64,000 nt of DNA from OLB11 sp044233655 (GCA_044233655.1 JBIIJQ010000004.1:28358-92357); one strand, 5' to 3'; counted from the stretch's first letter, positions 23,790-33,354 are shown. The notes: generated from the sequence alone by a model not told the origin. Numbers and translations: made by a program.

Positions 23790-26630
23790 CTATTTCCCCT
23801 CACTCAACTCTATTTTTTGAGTTTTCTTTTCACCATTGGGGTGTTGTAGTTGAATCGTATATTTTCCAATTGAGAGGTAATAATTTCCATCATCTGCTTT
23901 GACTGGTTTTTTTGCAAATACACCTAACATAGATTCGTCTACCTTGAAATTATATTCAAACGTATTAATACCTTCATTGGCTTTGAATAGGGTAGTATAT
24001 ATTTGTTGATTTTTTTCTGTAAAGATTGACAGTTTAAAATCACCTGCTTGTTTTGTGAAAAATGAAATGGGTAATTTATCTTCAACTGGTTCAGCATATG
24101 AAGCAAATTTGCTTCCAAGTCTATTATTCCAGATCGAATTTGGTATGGTAAACAAGGCCCATGCTTGCGAACTTACCTTAGCATATTCTTGTATCAAATC
24201 CAACTTCGCAATATAGATCGATCTGCCATGGGTGCCCAATATAATTTCGTTTTCACGATCTTGTATAGCTATATCATGGATGGCTACGCGAGGCAATTCG
24301 CTATTCCATGTTGTATAGGTTTTACCTTGATCGAAAGATACATACAATCCATTGTCGGTACCAACGTAAATGATTTGAGCATTCTTTGGATCCTCACGAA
24401 TTACATTGATAGGTTCGCTTGGTAAATTTTGTGCGATGGATGTCCATGTATTTCCATAGTCGTTGCTTTTGTATGCATAAGCAGTAAAGTCATCATTGCG
24501 ATAGCCATTTAATGTAGCATATACAATGCTTTCTTGATGTCGACTTGCTATCACTCTTGATATCCATCTACTCTGTGGGAGATTGTTAGATATTTTTGTC
24601 CAAGTATATCCTGCATCTTTACTTAGATGGATATTGCCATCATCTGTACCAACATAAATCAATCCAAACCGAAGTGGACTTTCATGTATGGTAGTTAGAG
24701 TGCCATAGGGTACATTGCCTTTAAAATTAGTCGAAGTTAAATCACCACTCCATGTTTGTAAATTTTCACCTTGATTCATGGATCTGTGAAATTGATTGGA
24801 TCCCATATAGAAAATAGACTGATTGTGTTTGCTTAAGCAAATAGGTGTTTGCCAATTGAATCGATAGGGCTTTTGACCTATATCATGTATTGGTTTTATT
24901 TCTTTGGAATCTTGGGATGATTTATTGTATTTAAAATAATTTCCAAATTGATATCCTAGGTATACATCATCATTCGTACGAGTATCTACTTGCACTTGCA
25001 TGCCATCTCCATCGCCAATGCCTTTGTAGGCGTATTCGCCACTTTGATGCCATGCTACCGATTCGGAATGGTTAGAAGGGCCTACCCAAGTTCCATTGTC
25101 TTGTAAGCCACCATATACATTGTAAGGGTCAGCATTGTCAACTTCGATCGCATAGAATTGCCCTACGGCAGGATTGTTTGCCTTGAACCAAATTTTGCCA
25201 TTATCATAACTGATATTGATACCACCATCATTGCCCGTTATTATATGATTGTCGTTGTTCGGATTGATCCATATACGATGATAATCGGGATGACAGTTAT
25301 CACCATCTATTTGTTTGAATGTTTTACCACCATCGGTACTCATGATAATAGGATAACCAGCAATGCATACCTTCTCGGGGTTTGTAGGTGAAACTGAAAC
25401 GGTTCCGAAGTAATACCCATAGGTAAAGAAAACACCTTCTAATAATTCAGTATGTGTTTTTTCCCAATGAACTCCGCCGTCGTCACTTCGATAGAGTTCA
25501 GCACCTTTTACAGGTGTGTTGAATAAGTTAGCATCGGCATCGGCTAGTTTCCAGTCAGCTACATCTTTTACAGTGTATTTTTTTTGTCTTATATTTTCTT
25601 TTACATTTTCGGCAGTATATTTTTTGGGATACCCATTGCTTTTGAGATAGGTGTCTAATTTTTTATTTTCTAGTTTGAAAAAATCTACTTCACTCATAGA
25701 AGAGATATCTCTTGCATTTAATTTTTTTTCTTCGTTGCTTTCTTTTTTATCTTGATTGAAATTGTTGTCAACTACTGCATAAATTATTTGCGGATTTGAG
25801 TTGCATAAACTCAAACCTATACGACCTACACCAGTGCCTGTAGGAAATCCTGATTGTTCATTCGAAATCAATGACCAATGTTCGCCACCATCAGTGCTTT
25901 TGTAGATGCCACTTGCAGCACCACAACCACTAAAGTTCCAGGCCGTTCGGCTTCGAGTCCAAGAAGCAGTATACAAAGTAGATGGATGCAAAGGGTCAAT
26001 GGTTAAATCAACACAGCCAGTACTATCATTGATATAAAGGGTTTGTTTCCATGTTTTTCCTCCATCGATGGTTTTGTAGATACCACGTTCTTTATTGTGC
26101 GTATACAAATGTCCTAGTACTGCAACATACGCAGTCGAAGGTTGTGTAAGGTCAAGGCATATTTTGCCTATATGATGACTTTCTTCAAGTCCAACATGCG
26201 TCCATGATTTGCCATTGTCATTGGTTTTATATACACCTGTTCCTGCATAAGATGATCGAGATGAATTTACCTCGCCGGTTCCTACCCAAAGGGTGCGTGT
26301 GTTCCAGTCCATAGCCATATCACCAATGGTGATTGAAGATTCATGATCAAATATTGGTGTAAAAGATTGACCATTATTCATTGTATGAAATACTCCACCA
26401 CTCGCATAAGCAACATAAAATTCAATTGAATTTGCTGGATTTACCTCTATATCGGTTACCCGCCCACTCATCACTGTCGGGCCAATATTTTTAAACTTGA
26501 CTCCTTGTAATGGTGTTGATACCGAATTGCTTTTGTTAGATGAAGCGATTCTTTTTTGAGTACTAGTTTGAGAAAAAATGTATAGTGAATTAAAAATTAA
26601 AAACAACGATAATAAAATGTGTTTGTGCAT
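23790..26630 (-). CDS. Secreted BNR/VPS10-like beta-propeller protein
   Basis: 946 residues starting with a signal peptide (MHKHILLSLFLIFNSLYIFS). At least nine Asp-box/BNR motifs of the form S-x-D-x-G-x-x-W are visible: TNDNGKSWTHVG, TIDGGKTWKQTL, STDGGEHWSLIS, SDDGGVHWEKTH, STDGGKTFKQID, SKDAGYTWTKIS, SNDYGNTWTSIA and others. This is the plan of the 'glycosyl hydrolase/WD40-YVTN-BNR' proteins of Bacteroidota, probably two propellers plus a C-terminal beta-domain. No T9SS tail is obvious. Sialidase-type chemistry should not be assumed; most of these proteins are uncharacterised. Confidence 0.85.
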   Translation of the reverse strand: MHKHILLSLFLIFNSLYIFSQTSTQKRIASSNKSNSVSTPLQGVKFKNIGPTVMSGRVTDIEVNPANSIEFYVAYASGGVFHTMNNGQSFTPIFDHESSITIGDMAMDWNTRTLWVGTGEVNSSRSSYAGTGVYKTNDNGKSWTHVGLEESHHIGKICLDLTQPSTAYVAVLGHLYTHNKERGIYKTIDGGKTWKQTLYINDSTGCVDLTIDPLHPSTLYTASWTRSRTAWNFSGCGAASGIYKSTDGGEHWSLISNEQSGFPTGTGVGRIGLSLCNSNPQIIYAVVDNNFNQDKKESNEEKKLNARDISSMSEVDFFKLENKKLDTYLKSNGYPKKYTAENVKENIRQKKYTVKDVADWKLADADANLFNTPVKGAELYRSDDGGVHWEKTHTELLEGVFFTYGYYFGTVSVSPTNPEKVCIAGYPIIMSTDGGKTFKQIDGDNCHPDYHRIWINPNNDNHIITGNDGGINISYDNGKIWFKANNPAVGQFYAIEVDNADPYNVYGGLQDNGTWVGPSNHSESVAWHQSGEYAYKGIGDGDGMQVQVDTRTNDDVYLGYQFGNYFKYNKSSQDSKEIKPIHDIGQKPYRFNWQTPICLSKHNQSIFYMGSNQFHRSMNQGENLQTWSGDLTSTNFKGNVPYGTLTTIHESPLRFGLIYVGTDDGNIHLSKDAGYTWTKISNNLPQSRWISRVIASRHQESIVYATLNGYRNDDFTAYAYKSNDYGNTWTSIAQNLPSEPINVIREDPKNAQIIYVGTDNGLYVSFDQGKTYTTWNSELPRVAIHDIAIQDRENEIILGTHGRSIYIAKLDLIQEYAKVSSQAWALFTIPNSIWNNRLGSKFASYAEPVEDKLPISFFTKQAGDFKLSIFTEKNQQIYTTLFKANEGINTFEYNFKVDESMLGVFAKKPVKADDGNYYLSIGKYTIQLQHPNGEKKTQKIELSEGK

Positions 26631-26678
26631 GAAGGTGAAATTAATTGTGCTAAATTAGAAAATAAAATAAGAATCTAA

Positions 26679-26709
26679 TTTGTTATTATTGCAGTACATA
26701 TTATCTTTA
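26679..26709 (+). promoter_or_regulatory. Bacteroidota-type promoter (TTTG-N19-TATCTTTA)
   Basis: TTTG at 26679-26682 and TATCTTTA at 26702-26709 match the TTTG/TAnnTTTG consensus with exactly 19 bp between. Transcription should begin near 26714-26718, which bears on the start codon of the next gene. Confidence 0.6.
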
Positions 26710-26764
26710 ATAGTTGCAACATAAACTTTTAGCAGGCCAATTTAAAATTCGTAAATTCATTTTA

Positions 26765-27511
26765 ATGAATTTATGTTTATTGGTATCCATTATTTCTTTA
26801 GCACAAAAGAAAAAAACAACTCCTCCAGCGCCTATAGTCAATCAAGTTGCAAAAATAGTTTCATATGAAGTATTAGAAAATGGGGATACCATTAATAAAC
26901 TGGATCAGAATAAGCACAAACAGGGCAAGTGGCTCATCTTCAATGAAGGAAAATATGGTGAAGCTTCGTTATACGAATATGGTTCATACGCCAACAATGT
27001 ACGAGTAGGAAAATGGAATGTATATGACAATGAAGGAAGGGTAGTCTCTGAAGAAAATTTTAAAACAGGTATCAAAGATGGTGAGGCTCGTTACTTTGAT
27101 AATGGTAAACTTTATTGTATTGGAAATTACCTTGCATTGCGATCCAAGTATGAATATGATACAGTGATGGTAGAAGATCCTAATACGAATTTATTACGAC
27201 CAGTTGTAATTAAAGCAGATGTTGGAAGTGTGCGTCATGGTCTTTGGACATATTACGAACCTACTACATCCAAAATTGAAAAAGTGATCGAATACCAAGT
27301 CGATGAAGTGATTTATGAACGTGATTATACTAATACGAATGCGGTGGATAGCAATTATAAAGAATTGAAAAATAAAACAATGCCACATATAAGTAATAAA
27401 CCGCCTACGAGTGTATGGATGCTTGAAAAAGGTAAAAAGCCTGTGAAGTATACGGATATTCCAGAAAATGCTGAGTATGTGAAGCCCAATGTGCGAAAGA
27501 GTAAACGATAG
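26765..27511 (+). CDS. Secreted YwqK/MORN-like repeat protein
   Basis: The body has YwqK/MORN-like units: GKWLIFNEGKYGEASLYEYG, RVGKWNVYDNEGRVVSEENF, IKDGEARYFDNGKLYCIGNY, and RHGLWTYYEP. Such repeats form beta-hairpins. Database members are often labelled antitoxins, without support here. Start is uncertain: the ATG at 26765 gives a very short signal (MNLCLLVSIISLAQ), while including the preceding codons from 26747 (IRKFIL) would give a textbook signal but needs an ATT start. A TTG at 26714 falls at the predicted transcription start. About 249 residues from the ATG. Divergent from the BNR gene. Confidence 0.75.
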   Translation: MNLCLLVSIISLAQKKKTTPPAPIVNQVAKIVSYEVLENGDTINKLDQNKHKQGKWLIFNEGKYGEASLYEYGSYANNVRVGKWNVYDNEGRVVSEENFKTGIKDGEARYFDNGKLYCIGNYLALRSKYEYDTVMVEDPNTNLLRPVVIKADVGSVRHGLWTYYEPTTSKIEKVIEYQVDEVIYERDYTNTNAVDSNYKELKNKTMPHISNKPPTSVWMLEKGKKPVKYTDIPENAEYVKPNVRKSKR

Positions 27512-27514
27512 AGA

Positions 27515-28699
27515 TTAAGAAGAAAATTTCCCGGCTTTAAAGAGTGTTTGAATTCTATTTGATTGGTCAAATGGACATTCAATATGAAAATTTTCTATGA
27601 ACACAATGCCAGGTTGTTTTCCACTTTCAAATGAACCAAGCTTTGTATTCATTCCAAGTGCCTCGGCGCCATTTGAAGTCGCCCATTTCAATTTTTCATC
27701 CAAAGAAATAGTAGGAAAATGAGCATGAAGTACAGACAATTCACCCCAAATAGATAAGTGGTCGTTTGAAGCTAAACTATCGGTCCCAACAACAAGCTTG
27801 CAATCGGAGCTATATAAAAGATTTACATCTGGTAATGTATTCTCGATGTATAGGTTTGCAAGAGGGCACAGGCACCAATAAAGATCTTTGTTCGTTTGTT
27901 GTGCAAATTCAATATCCTCTTTTGTTGTAACAGTATTATGAACTAAAATTAAATTGTTGGTATGGGATAGCTTGGGTAAATAACTTTGAAGGGATGACTT
28001 GCCTGTAGGATGTATGTCTTTGATTGATTTTAATATCCATTGAATCAGTCGAAGAAAATCACCTGTGCCTGATTGAAATAATTCGTTTTCAGCATCGCAT
28101 TCTTGATTGTGAATGGTAGATAATTTGTTTTGATTGATGTTATCTACCAATTGTATCAATGTATCTGAAATGGAGTAGGGCGCATGCAATACAATACTTG
28201 ATGGGCCAATTTCTTTAAAGGCATTCCATATGCTAAGGCTAGTTTCAAATCGATGAGTAGCTTGTTCATCTTCAAGTCCAAAGGTCTCAATGAAATTGTG
28301 ATAATTTAAATCATGTTTTTTCTTTTGTTCAAGGGTGTCTAATTTGTTACTAATATCACCAACTGCAACTATACCTTGAGCGATCATTTCTTTCTCAGCC
28401 TGTTCGATTGCAATAGCTATTTCAAGATTGTTTTGAAGATTTCGAGATTGATTAATGGTCATTAAAAAATTTACAAGTCCAGAATGCTTTGGAATAACAC
28501 CTTTCATATGAGAAAGTTCCAAATGGCAATGACAATTAATCATACCTGGCATGAGAAGTCCTTTCAGTTCAATTGCATCGCTTGGAAAAGGTTTTTTTGT
28601 CAGAATATCTAGTACAATACCTTCATCGTCTACTTGAATACATGAATTCATTTTCAACGAAAATCCATCAAATAAATAAGTTGGGATTAAATAAGGCAT
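27515..28699 (-). CDS. Amidohydrolase family protein (aminohydrolase-like)
   Basis: 394 residues of the cyclic amidohydrolase superfamily (TRZ/ATZ/SsnA branch). The metal site is visible: NCHCHLEL after LMPGMI (HxH), a mid-chain HAPYS histidine, an LVHN histidine, and GTDSLASN with the catalytic Asp near the C-terminus. This branch deaminates or dechlorinates ring compounds; relatives in Bacteroidota include aminofutalosine-deaminase-like proteins, but the substrate cannot be assigned. It converges with the YwqK-like gene (3-bp gap). Confidence 0.85.
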   Translation of the reverse strand: MPYLIPTYLFDGFSLKMNSCIQVDDEGIVLDILTKKPFPSDAIELKGLLMPGMINCHCHLELSHMKGVIPKHSGLVNFLMTINQSRNLQNNLEIAIAIEQAEKEMIAQGIVAVGDISNKLDTLEQKKKHDLNYHNFIETFGLEDEQATHRFETSLSIWNAFKEIGPSSIVLHAPYSISDTLIQLVDNINQNKLSTIHNQECDAENELFQSGTGDFLRLIQWILKSIKDIHPTGKSSLQSYLPKLSHTNNLILVHNTVTTKEDIEFAQQTNKDLYWCLCPLANLYIENTLPDVNLLYSSDCKLVVGTDSLASNDHLSIWGELSVLHAHFPTISLDEKLKWATSNGAEALGMNTKLGSFESGKQPGIVFIENFHIECPFDQSNRIQTLFKAGKFSS

Positions 28700-28731
28700 A
28701 TCACAATAATACGTTTGTTTTTATACAAAAA

Positions 28732-28759
28732 AAAACGGCCTCCAATTGGAAGCCGTTTT
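28732..28759 (-). terminator. Rho-independent terminator
   Basis: AAAACGGCCTCC pairs with GGAAGCCGTTTT (one mismatch, AATT loop), with an A-run on the plus strand that is a U-tract on the minus strand. It follows the Omp28-like gene by 23 bp. Confidence 0.85.
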
Positions 28760-28781
28760 GAGATTATAAAATGAATTAAAA

Positions 28782-30686
28782 TTAGTGTTTAACCATTAAT
28801 TTTTCTTTCAAATCACCTTGTGCAGTTTTAACTACTACTGAATAAGTTCCAGAAGGTAAATTAGATGTATTGATTTTAATTTCTTGTTGACCAGCAGGGA
28901 TAGTAGTTTCTGCGACTTTGTAAACAACTTTACCTGTTACGTCATAGATAGCCATGCTTACTTTAGTAGCGCTATTGAATTTCACAGCTACAACAGAGAA
29001 GTCGTTTGCAGGATTAGGATATAAACCAATTGATTGGTTTTCGCCTAATTCAACTAGACCTAATGCAATGTTAGCAGATACAGATTGTAGTACGTCTCCA
29101 GTTACAGTATCTTGAACGAATGCTACATATTCCATTTTGCCAAAACCATTCCAAAGATCAAAGCTCATTTGAGCAGGAGTACCTACTGGAGCATTAAATG
29201 TATAGCTATCATTTGAAGTAATTGCAACACCATTAGAAATAGATGATAACATTTTACCTCCACCATTTGGCATCATTTTACGCATCGCGTGGTAATAATT
29301 TTTTTGAGATGTAGAAGCACCAGGATAATTGTATTGGTCCTGCATTAATACTTGATAAACAGCTAATCTAGAATCTGTAGGTACAGATAAAGTTGGAGTT
29401 ATACTTAAGTTTGCAGTAAATGCATTTCCAGATTTAGTCAATGTAGCAGTCATATTTGCAAAAGCAGCATCTAATTTAGCTGTATCGATTTCACCTTGTG
29501 AATGAGCTGACATGATGGTTCTACCATTAGTAATAGCTTGTGGGATTCCACTTACACCATAGAAACTTCTTCTAGTAAGACCATCGTTGTTGTAACTTGG
29601 ATCGTTTCCAGGAGAAGGCCAGTTCATTTGATATTTAATTACATTTACTCTTGAACCAGTATTTGGTGTGTTTGCATTTAACAATGGGTCAAATGAAACA
29701 TTTAAACTAGCACAAGGAGCACAAGTAGAAGAAGTAAATTCTTCGATTAATGCATTTCGAGATACAGTAGTGTTTGCAACATAATATGAGTATGAAGTAA
29801 AGTTTGAAGTATCATTTGTTGCATTGGCATCAGCACCTGTACCATTTACATTAGATACCCATATTTTTAAATTGCTGTAATTGCCAGCAGTCAATGAAGC
29901 TGGATTGAAAGATATTGCTTTTGCATCTGTGTAGTTTAATGCAGGAGCAAAGTTGAAAGTTTGTGATACAGGAGCACTAGCACCTACTTGGTAATTTACA
30001 GTTGCAGATGTCATAGCGCCTGTTCCCCAGTTAGTAACTACAGCATTGAATACAGGAGCATTGCTGATATATTTACGAGTAAATGCATTTGAAACGCCAG
30101 CGTCTTTTGTAGGTGGAACCAATACTTTGATATTGTCTAAAGCCATTGCGAATAAATAGCCACCGCCATCACTGTATTTGAAAGCAAACATTACGTTGCT
30201 TTGACCAAGGCAAGCAGCAGGTACAGCAATAGCGCGTGTAACCCAGCCAGTAGAGTTAGTACCAGTTATTGGAGCCAATTGAGTCCAAGTAGTTCCGCCA
30301 TTGTTTGAATATTGAATTTCGGCAGTCTCAGTAGCACCTTGATATGTGCCTCCAGCAAATACTAAATCGTATTGCAAGTATACACCCGAAGCGTAATTAC
30401 TTAGATTCATTGTTGGTGTTTTTACTAAATCATTGAGTTTGATGCAATTACAAGCGTCATCGTTGGTAGCAATAAAGCGTGAGTGTTCAGAAAAGCCGAA
30501 ACTTGAAGAGGATAATGTAGATGCAGTGCCTGATAGCCAACCACCATCAGTTGCTTGTGTAACTTGTGTGAAACCTGCTGGCAACGCTGTTCCAGCGGTT
30601 GCTTCAAAATTTTCTTGCCAGATTACTTGTGCATTAGCTGCAGCAAAACTTGCCATTGCTAACAGAGATAATAGAACTTTTTTCAT
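28782..30686 (-). CDS. Secreted Omp28-related protein with T9SS sorting domain
   Basis: Start at 30686 (MKKVLLSLLAMASFAAANAQ), a clean signal peptide; the upstream ATG adds 25 non-signal residues. About 634 residues. An N-terminal jelly-roll (choice-of-anchor-J-like, WQENFE near the start to about 190), a beta domain, then an Omp28/thioredoxin-like domain with the CxxC pair in EEFTSSTCAPCASLNV, and a C-terminal type A T9SS tail (IGLYPNPANDFSVVAV to LKEKLMVKH). Exported across the outer membrane and probably surface-held. The CxxC hints at redox activity, unproven. Divergent from the next T9SS gene. Confidence 0.9.
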   Translation of the reverse strand: MKKVLLSLLAMASFAAANAQVIWQENFEATAGTALPAGFTQVTQATDGGWLSGTASTLSSSSFGFSEHSRFIATNDDACNCIKLNDLVKTPTMNLSNYASGVYLQYDLVFAGGTYQGATETAEIQYSNNGGTTWTQLAPITGTNSTGWVTRAIAVPAACLGQSNVMFAFKYSDGGGYLFAMALDNIKVLVPPTKDAGVSNAFTRKYISNAPVFNAVVTNWGTGAMTSATVNYQVGASAPVSQTFNFAPALNYTDAKAISFNPASLTAGNYSNLKIWVSNVNGTGADANATNDTSNFTSYSYYVANTTVSRNALIEEFTSSTCAPCASLNVSFDPLLNANTPNTGSRVNVIKYQMNWPSPGNDPSYNNDGLTRRSFYGVSGIPQAITNGRTIMSAHSQGEIDTAKLDAAFANMTATLTKSGNAFTANLSITPTLSVPTDSRLAVYQVLMQDQYNYPGASTSQKNYYHAMRKMMPNGGGKMLSSISNGVAITSNDSYTFNAPVGTPAQMSFDLWNGFGKMEYVAFVQDTVTGDVLQSVSANIALGLVELGENQSIGLYPNPANDFSVVAVKFNSATKVSMAIYDVTGKVVYKVAETTIPAGQQEIKINTSNLPSGTYSVVVKTAQGDLKEKLMVKH

Positions 30687-30780
30687 TTGTATATAATTTT
30701 TTTTGGATACGAATATACGCCTATTATTATGTTTTGAAAATAATTTAACATTTTTTAGCATTTGTATTTGTTAGAGTTCG

Positions 30781-30788
30781 TATATTGC
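30781..30788 (+). promoter_or_regulatory. Candidate -7 element for the small T9SS gene
   Basis: TATATTGC, one or two mismatches from TAnnTTTG, with TTTG at 30761-30764 (16-bp spacing). It implies a start of transcription near 30793, supporting the ATG at 30809 rather than 30785. Confidence 0.4.
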
Positions 30789-30808
30789 AGTCACAAATAA
30801 ATTACAAA

Positions 30809-31486
30809 ATGAAAAAAATAGTACTTTCTTTGATGATGTTGTTTTTCGCAACAAGTCAACTTTTAGCACAAACTACTATAGCACATGATACTGTATGGTA
30901 TAATAACTTCCCAAAAGATGGATACACACATGCGTTGAAGGACTCGATTATAAATAACTCTGCCAGTCCAGCAGTAGTAACATGGAGTAAGTCATCAGAA
31001 TTATTATTGACAGGATGGACAGGAACGGGTATTTGCGATCCAAATGCATGCTACAATTTTGATAATAATTCTCATACCGTAACACTTGCTCCTAATTCTA
31101 CAGCTGTATTTTATGTAGATATGAAAGCAATAAGCACAGCGGCAGATGGAAATTCGTGGGTGACTTTAGCTACCAATTTTGGTAATATGACTTTTAAGTT
31201 CACATCATGGCCTACTCAAGTGAAAGATTTTGAAAATAATAACCTTGTAACGGTTTATCCTAATCCTGCTACTAGCTTTATTAATATCTCAATCAATGAT
31301 AATCGTGTAACTACATTGAATGTAATCAATGTAGTAGGTCGTAAAGTAGCTCGATTTGATATTAATTCATCTACACCTAATCCGATACGTGTTCCATTGG
31401 ATAATATTTCTGATGGAGTCTATTTACTTCAGTTTGCAGATGCAAATGGTAAATTGCTTGGTGTACGACGAGTAACAAAAAACTAA
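30809..31486 (+). CDS. Small secreted protein with T9SS sorting domain, 225 aa
   Basis: Start at 30809 (MKKIVLSLMMLFFATSQLLAQ). The mature domain of about 120 residues (TTIAHDTVWYNNFPKDGY, with CDPNAC) is not a family I recognise. It ends in a typical type A sorting domain from VTVYPNPATSFINIS to GVYLLQFADANGK, so it is a T9SS cargo. It is head-to-head with the Omp28-like gene across about 120 bp, which suggests shared control and perhaps related surface roles. Confidence 0.85.
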   Translation: MKKIVLSLMMLFFATSQLLAQTTIAHDTVWYNNFPKDGYTHALKDSIINNSASPAVVTWSKSSELLLTGWTGTGICDPNACYNFDNNSHTVTLAPNSTAVFYVDMKAISTAADGNSWVTLATNFGNMTFKFTSWPTQVKDFENNNLVTVYPNPATSFINISINDNRVTTLNVINVVGRKVARFDINSSTPNPIRVPLDNISDGVYLLQFADANGKLLGVRRVTKN

Positions 31487-31507
31487 ATTTTTAATTTAAA
31501 TATTTCC

Positions 31508-31537
31508 AAAGAAGGCTTTCATATGAAAGCCTTCTTT
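31508..31537 (+). terminator. Rho-independent terminator
   Basis: A perfect 15-bp palindrome (AAAGAAGGCTTTCAT and its complement), followed by ATTTTTAC. It lies 21 bp after the preceding stop. Confidence 0.85.
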
Positions 31538-31578
31538 ATTTTTACAATTTATCAAATAAAAATTCATACCAACCTTAC

Positions 31579-32349
31579 ATGAAAATTATATCCTATAATG
31601 TAAATGGAATACGCTCTGCATTGAATAAAGGGCTTATTGATTGGATTAAAGAACATCAAGCTGACATCTATTGCTTTCAAGAGTTGAAAGCAAATAAAGA
31701 GGATATACCTACAGAGCGTTTCGAAGAACTAGGCTATACATGTTATTGGTTTTCTGCGCAGAAAAAAGGATACAGTGGTGTTGGTGTTATTACAAAATTA
31801 AAACCGCTTGCTGTTACTTATGGTTGTGGATTGGAACAAGCAGATTATGAGGGTCGTGTATTGCAATTGAAATTCAATGAATTTACGTTGATCAATACGT
31901 ACTTTCCAAGTGGTAGTAGTGGTGATGAACGACAAGGCTACAAAATGAAATTTCTATCTGAATATCTTGATTTAATTAAAACAACACTTGCAACAGAAAA
32001 TAAACAATTAATAGTAGCTGGTGATTATAATATTTGTCATCAAGCGATTGATATTCATGATCCGAAAGGAAATAAAGATTCAAGTGGATTCTTGCCCGAA
32101 GAGCGTGCATGGATGGATCAATTTTTTGATCAAGGCATGATAGATTCATTCAGAATTGTAAACCAGGAACCACATCAATACAGTTGGTGGAGTTTCAGAG
32201 CCAATGCTCGTAATAATAATAAAGGTTGGCGGATTGATTATATCAATGTATCTGCCGCATTGAAAGACCATATTCAACATGCTGAAATATTACCACATAT
32301 TAAGCATTCAGATCATTGTCCGGTAGAATTAGTATTGAAATTTGACTAG
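31579..32349 (+). CDS. xthA: Exodeoxyribonuclease III
   Basis: Base-excision-repair AP endonuclease and 3'-5' exonuclease. The 256 residues show the family's catalytic set: N7 in SYNVNGIRS, E35 in CFQELKA, GDYNICH (Asp and Asn), and the terminal SDHCPV with the catalytic Asp-His. Length is normal. A terminator precedes it, so it starts its own unit; the DUF4286 gene follows. Confidence 0.97.
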   Translation: MKIISYNVNGIRSALNKGLIDWIKEHQADIYCFQELKANKEDIPTERFEELGYTCYWFSAQKKGYSGVGVITKLKPLAVTYGCGLEQADYEGRVLQLKFNEFTLINTYFPSGSSGDERQGYKMKFLSEYLDLIKTTLATENKQLIVAGDYNICHQAIDIHDPKGNKDSSGFLPEERAWMDQFFDQGMIDSFRIVNQEPHQYSWWSFRANARNNNKGWRIDYINVSAALKDHIQHAEILPHIKHSDHCPVELVLKFD

Positions 32350-32418
32350 ATAATTTCGTAAATCATAAAAATGGAATTAAACATTTTCAACCATAGAATC
32401 ACATCAAATACCTAAATT

Positions 32419-32730
32419 ATGTATATCTACAATGTAACAATAAAAATAACTCCAGCTATAGAATTAGACTGGATTGACTGGATGAAAAATGAACACATGG
32501 ATGAAGTTATTGCTACTGGCGCTTTTGATCGTTATTCTTTCTATAAATTAATAGACCCAATTAGCGAAGATGATGATGGTATTACATATATAGCACAATA
32601 CTTCACCGATTCGAAAGAAAGATATGAATTGTATATCAACCAATATGCTCCTTTGCTTCGCGAAAAAGGGTATGCACTGTTTGGGGGTCAATTTATAGCA
32701 TTTAGAACAGTCATGAAGTCTATGGACTAA
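32419..32730 (+). CDS. DUF4286 family protein
   Basis: A 103-residue ferredoxin-like (dimeric alpha/beta barrel) small protein, DUF4286, typical of Bacteroidota. Features: MYIYNVTIKI start, IDWMKNEHMDEVIATGAFDR, then ITYIAQYF and LREKGYALFGGQFIAFRT. Function unknown. 69 bp after xthA, possibly co-transcribed. Confidence 0.9.
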   Translation: MYIYNVTIKITPAIELDWIDWMKNEHMDEVIATGAFDRYSFYKLIDPISEDDDGITYIAQYFTDSKERYELYINQYAPLLREKGYALFGGQFIAFRTVMKSMD

Positions 32731-32824
32731 GCTAAAACTAGGTCTGGTAAAGAGTTTAATTGATATTAATTGTTGATAACATGTGTAAATCCTTTAATGG
32801 TAAGGGTTTCAGCGAAAAAAAAAT

Positions 32825-32854
32825 TTTGCAAACCCGTAAAACGTAGTATTTTAG
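32825..32854 (+). promoter_or_regulatory. Promoter of the HU gene (TTTG-N18-TATTTTAG)
   Basis: TTTG at 32825-32828 and TATTTTAG at 32847-32854 (one mismatch to TAnnTTTG), 18 bp apart. Leader of about 35 nt to the HU start. Confidence 0.55.
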
Positions 32855-32894
32855 CGGTATTAAAAACATTTTATAACTCAAAAAATTAAAAAAA

Positions 32895-33170
32895 ATGAAC
32901 AAAGCGGAATTAATTGAAGCAATGGCAAAAGCTGCCGACTGTACTAAAACTCAAGCTGGTGCTGCATTAGATGGTTTTATCGATGCGGTTACTGCTACTT
33001 TGAAAAAAGGTAACAAAGTAACTTTAGTAGGATTTGGAACTTTCTCAGTATCTAAGCGTGCTGCACGTATTGGTCGTAATCCACAAACTGGAAAAGAAAT
33101 CAAAATCGCTGCTAAGAAAGTTGCTAAATTTAAAGCAGGTAAAGAATTGAGTACAAAAGTTGCAAAATAA
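32895..33170 (+). CDS. hup: HU family DNA-binding protein
   Basis: A 91-residue nucleoid protein of the HU/IHF fold. MNKAELIEAMAKAADCTKTQA opens the helical dimerisation part; the arm carries GFGTFSVSKRAARIGRNPQTGKEI, the DNA-bending signature with its proline, and the end is VAKFKAGKEL. It bends DNA without strict sequence choice. A promoter and a terminator bracket it. Confidence 0.97.
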   Translation: MNKAELIEAMAKAADCTKTQAGAALDGFIDAVTATLKKGNKVTLVGFGTFSVSKRAARIGRNPQTGKEIKIAAKKVAKFKAGKELSTKVAK

Positions 33171-33190
33171 TTTTTGACACTCTCAAAATT

Positions 33191-33215
33191 AAAAGTCCGC
33201 TTCGTGCGGGCTTTT
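33191..33215 (+). terminator. Rho-independent terminator of the HU gene
   Basis: AAAAGTCCGC - TTCGT - GCGGGCTTTT followed by more T; one G-T pair. Begins 20 bp after the HU stop. Confidence 0.9.
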
Positions 33216-33327
33216 TTTTGATATAATGGCAGTTGATTATTTAAACATTTATATGGCTTTTGATTGTATTATTTACTTAAGAATAGTGCCTATTGAATAT
33301 TTATAAACTGGATTAAATAGTTTACCT

Positions 33328-33335
33328 TATATTTG
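33328..33335 (+). promoter_or_regulatory. Candidate -7 element for the THX gene
   Basis: TATATTTG, an exact TAnnTTTG, 19 bp before the THX start codon. No -33 TTTG at the expected distance. Confidence 0.45.
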
Positions 33336-33354
33336 CCTTCTAAATTTATTTTTT

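Noticed and set aside
26765..27511. Antitoxin of a toxin-antitoxin system (YwqK label)
   Set aside because: The product has signal-peptide character and no partner toxin; the label comes from loose family naming.
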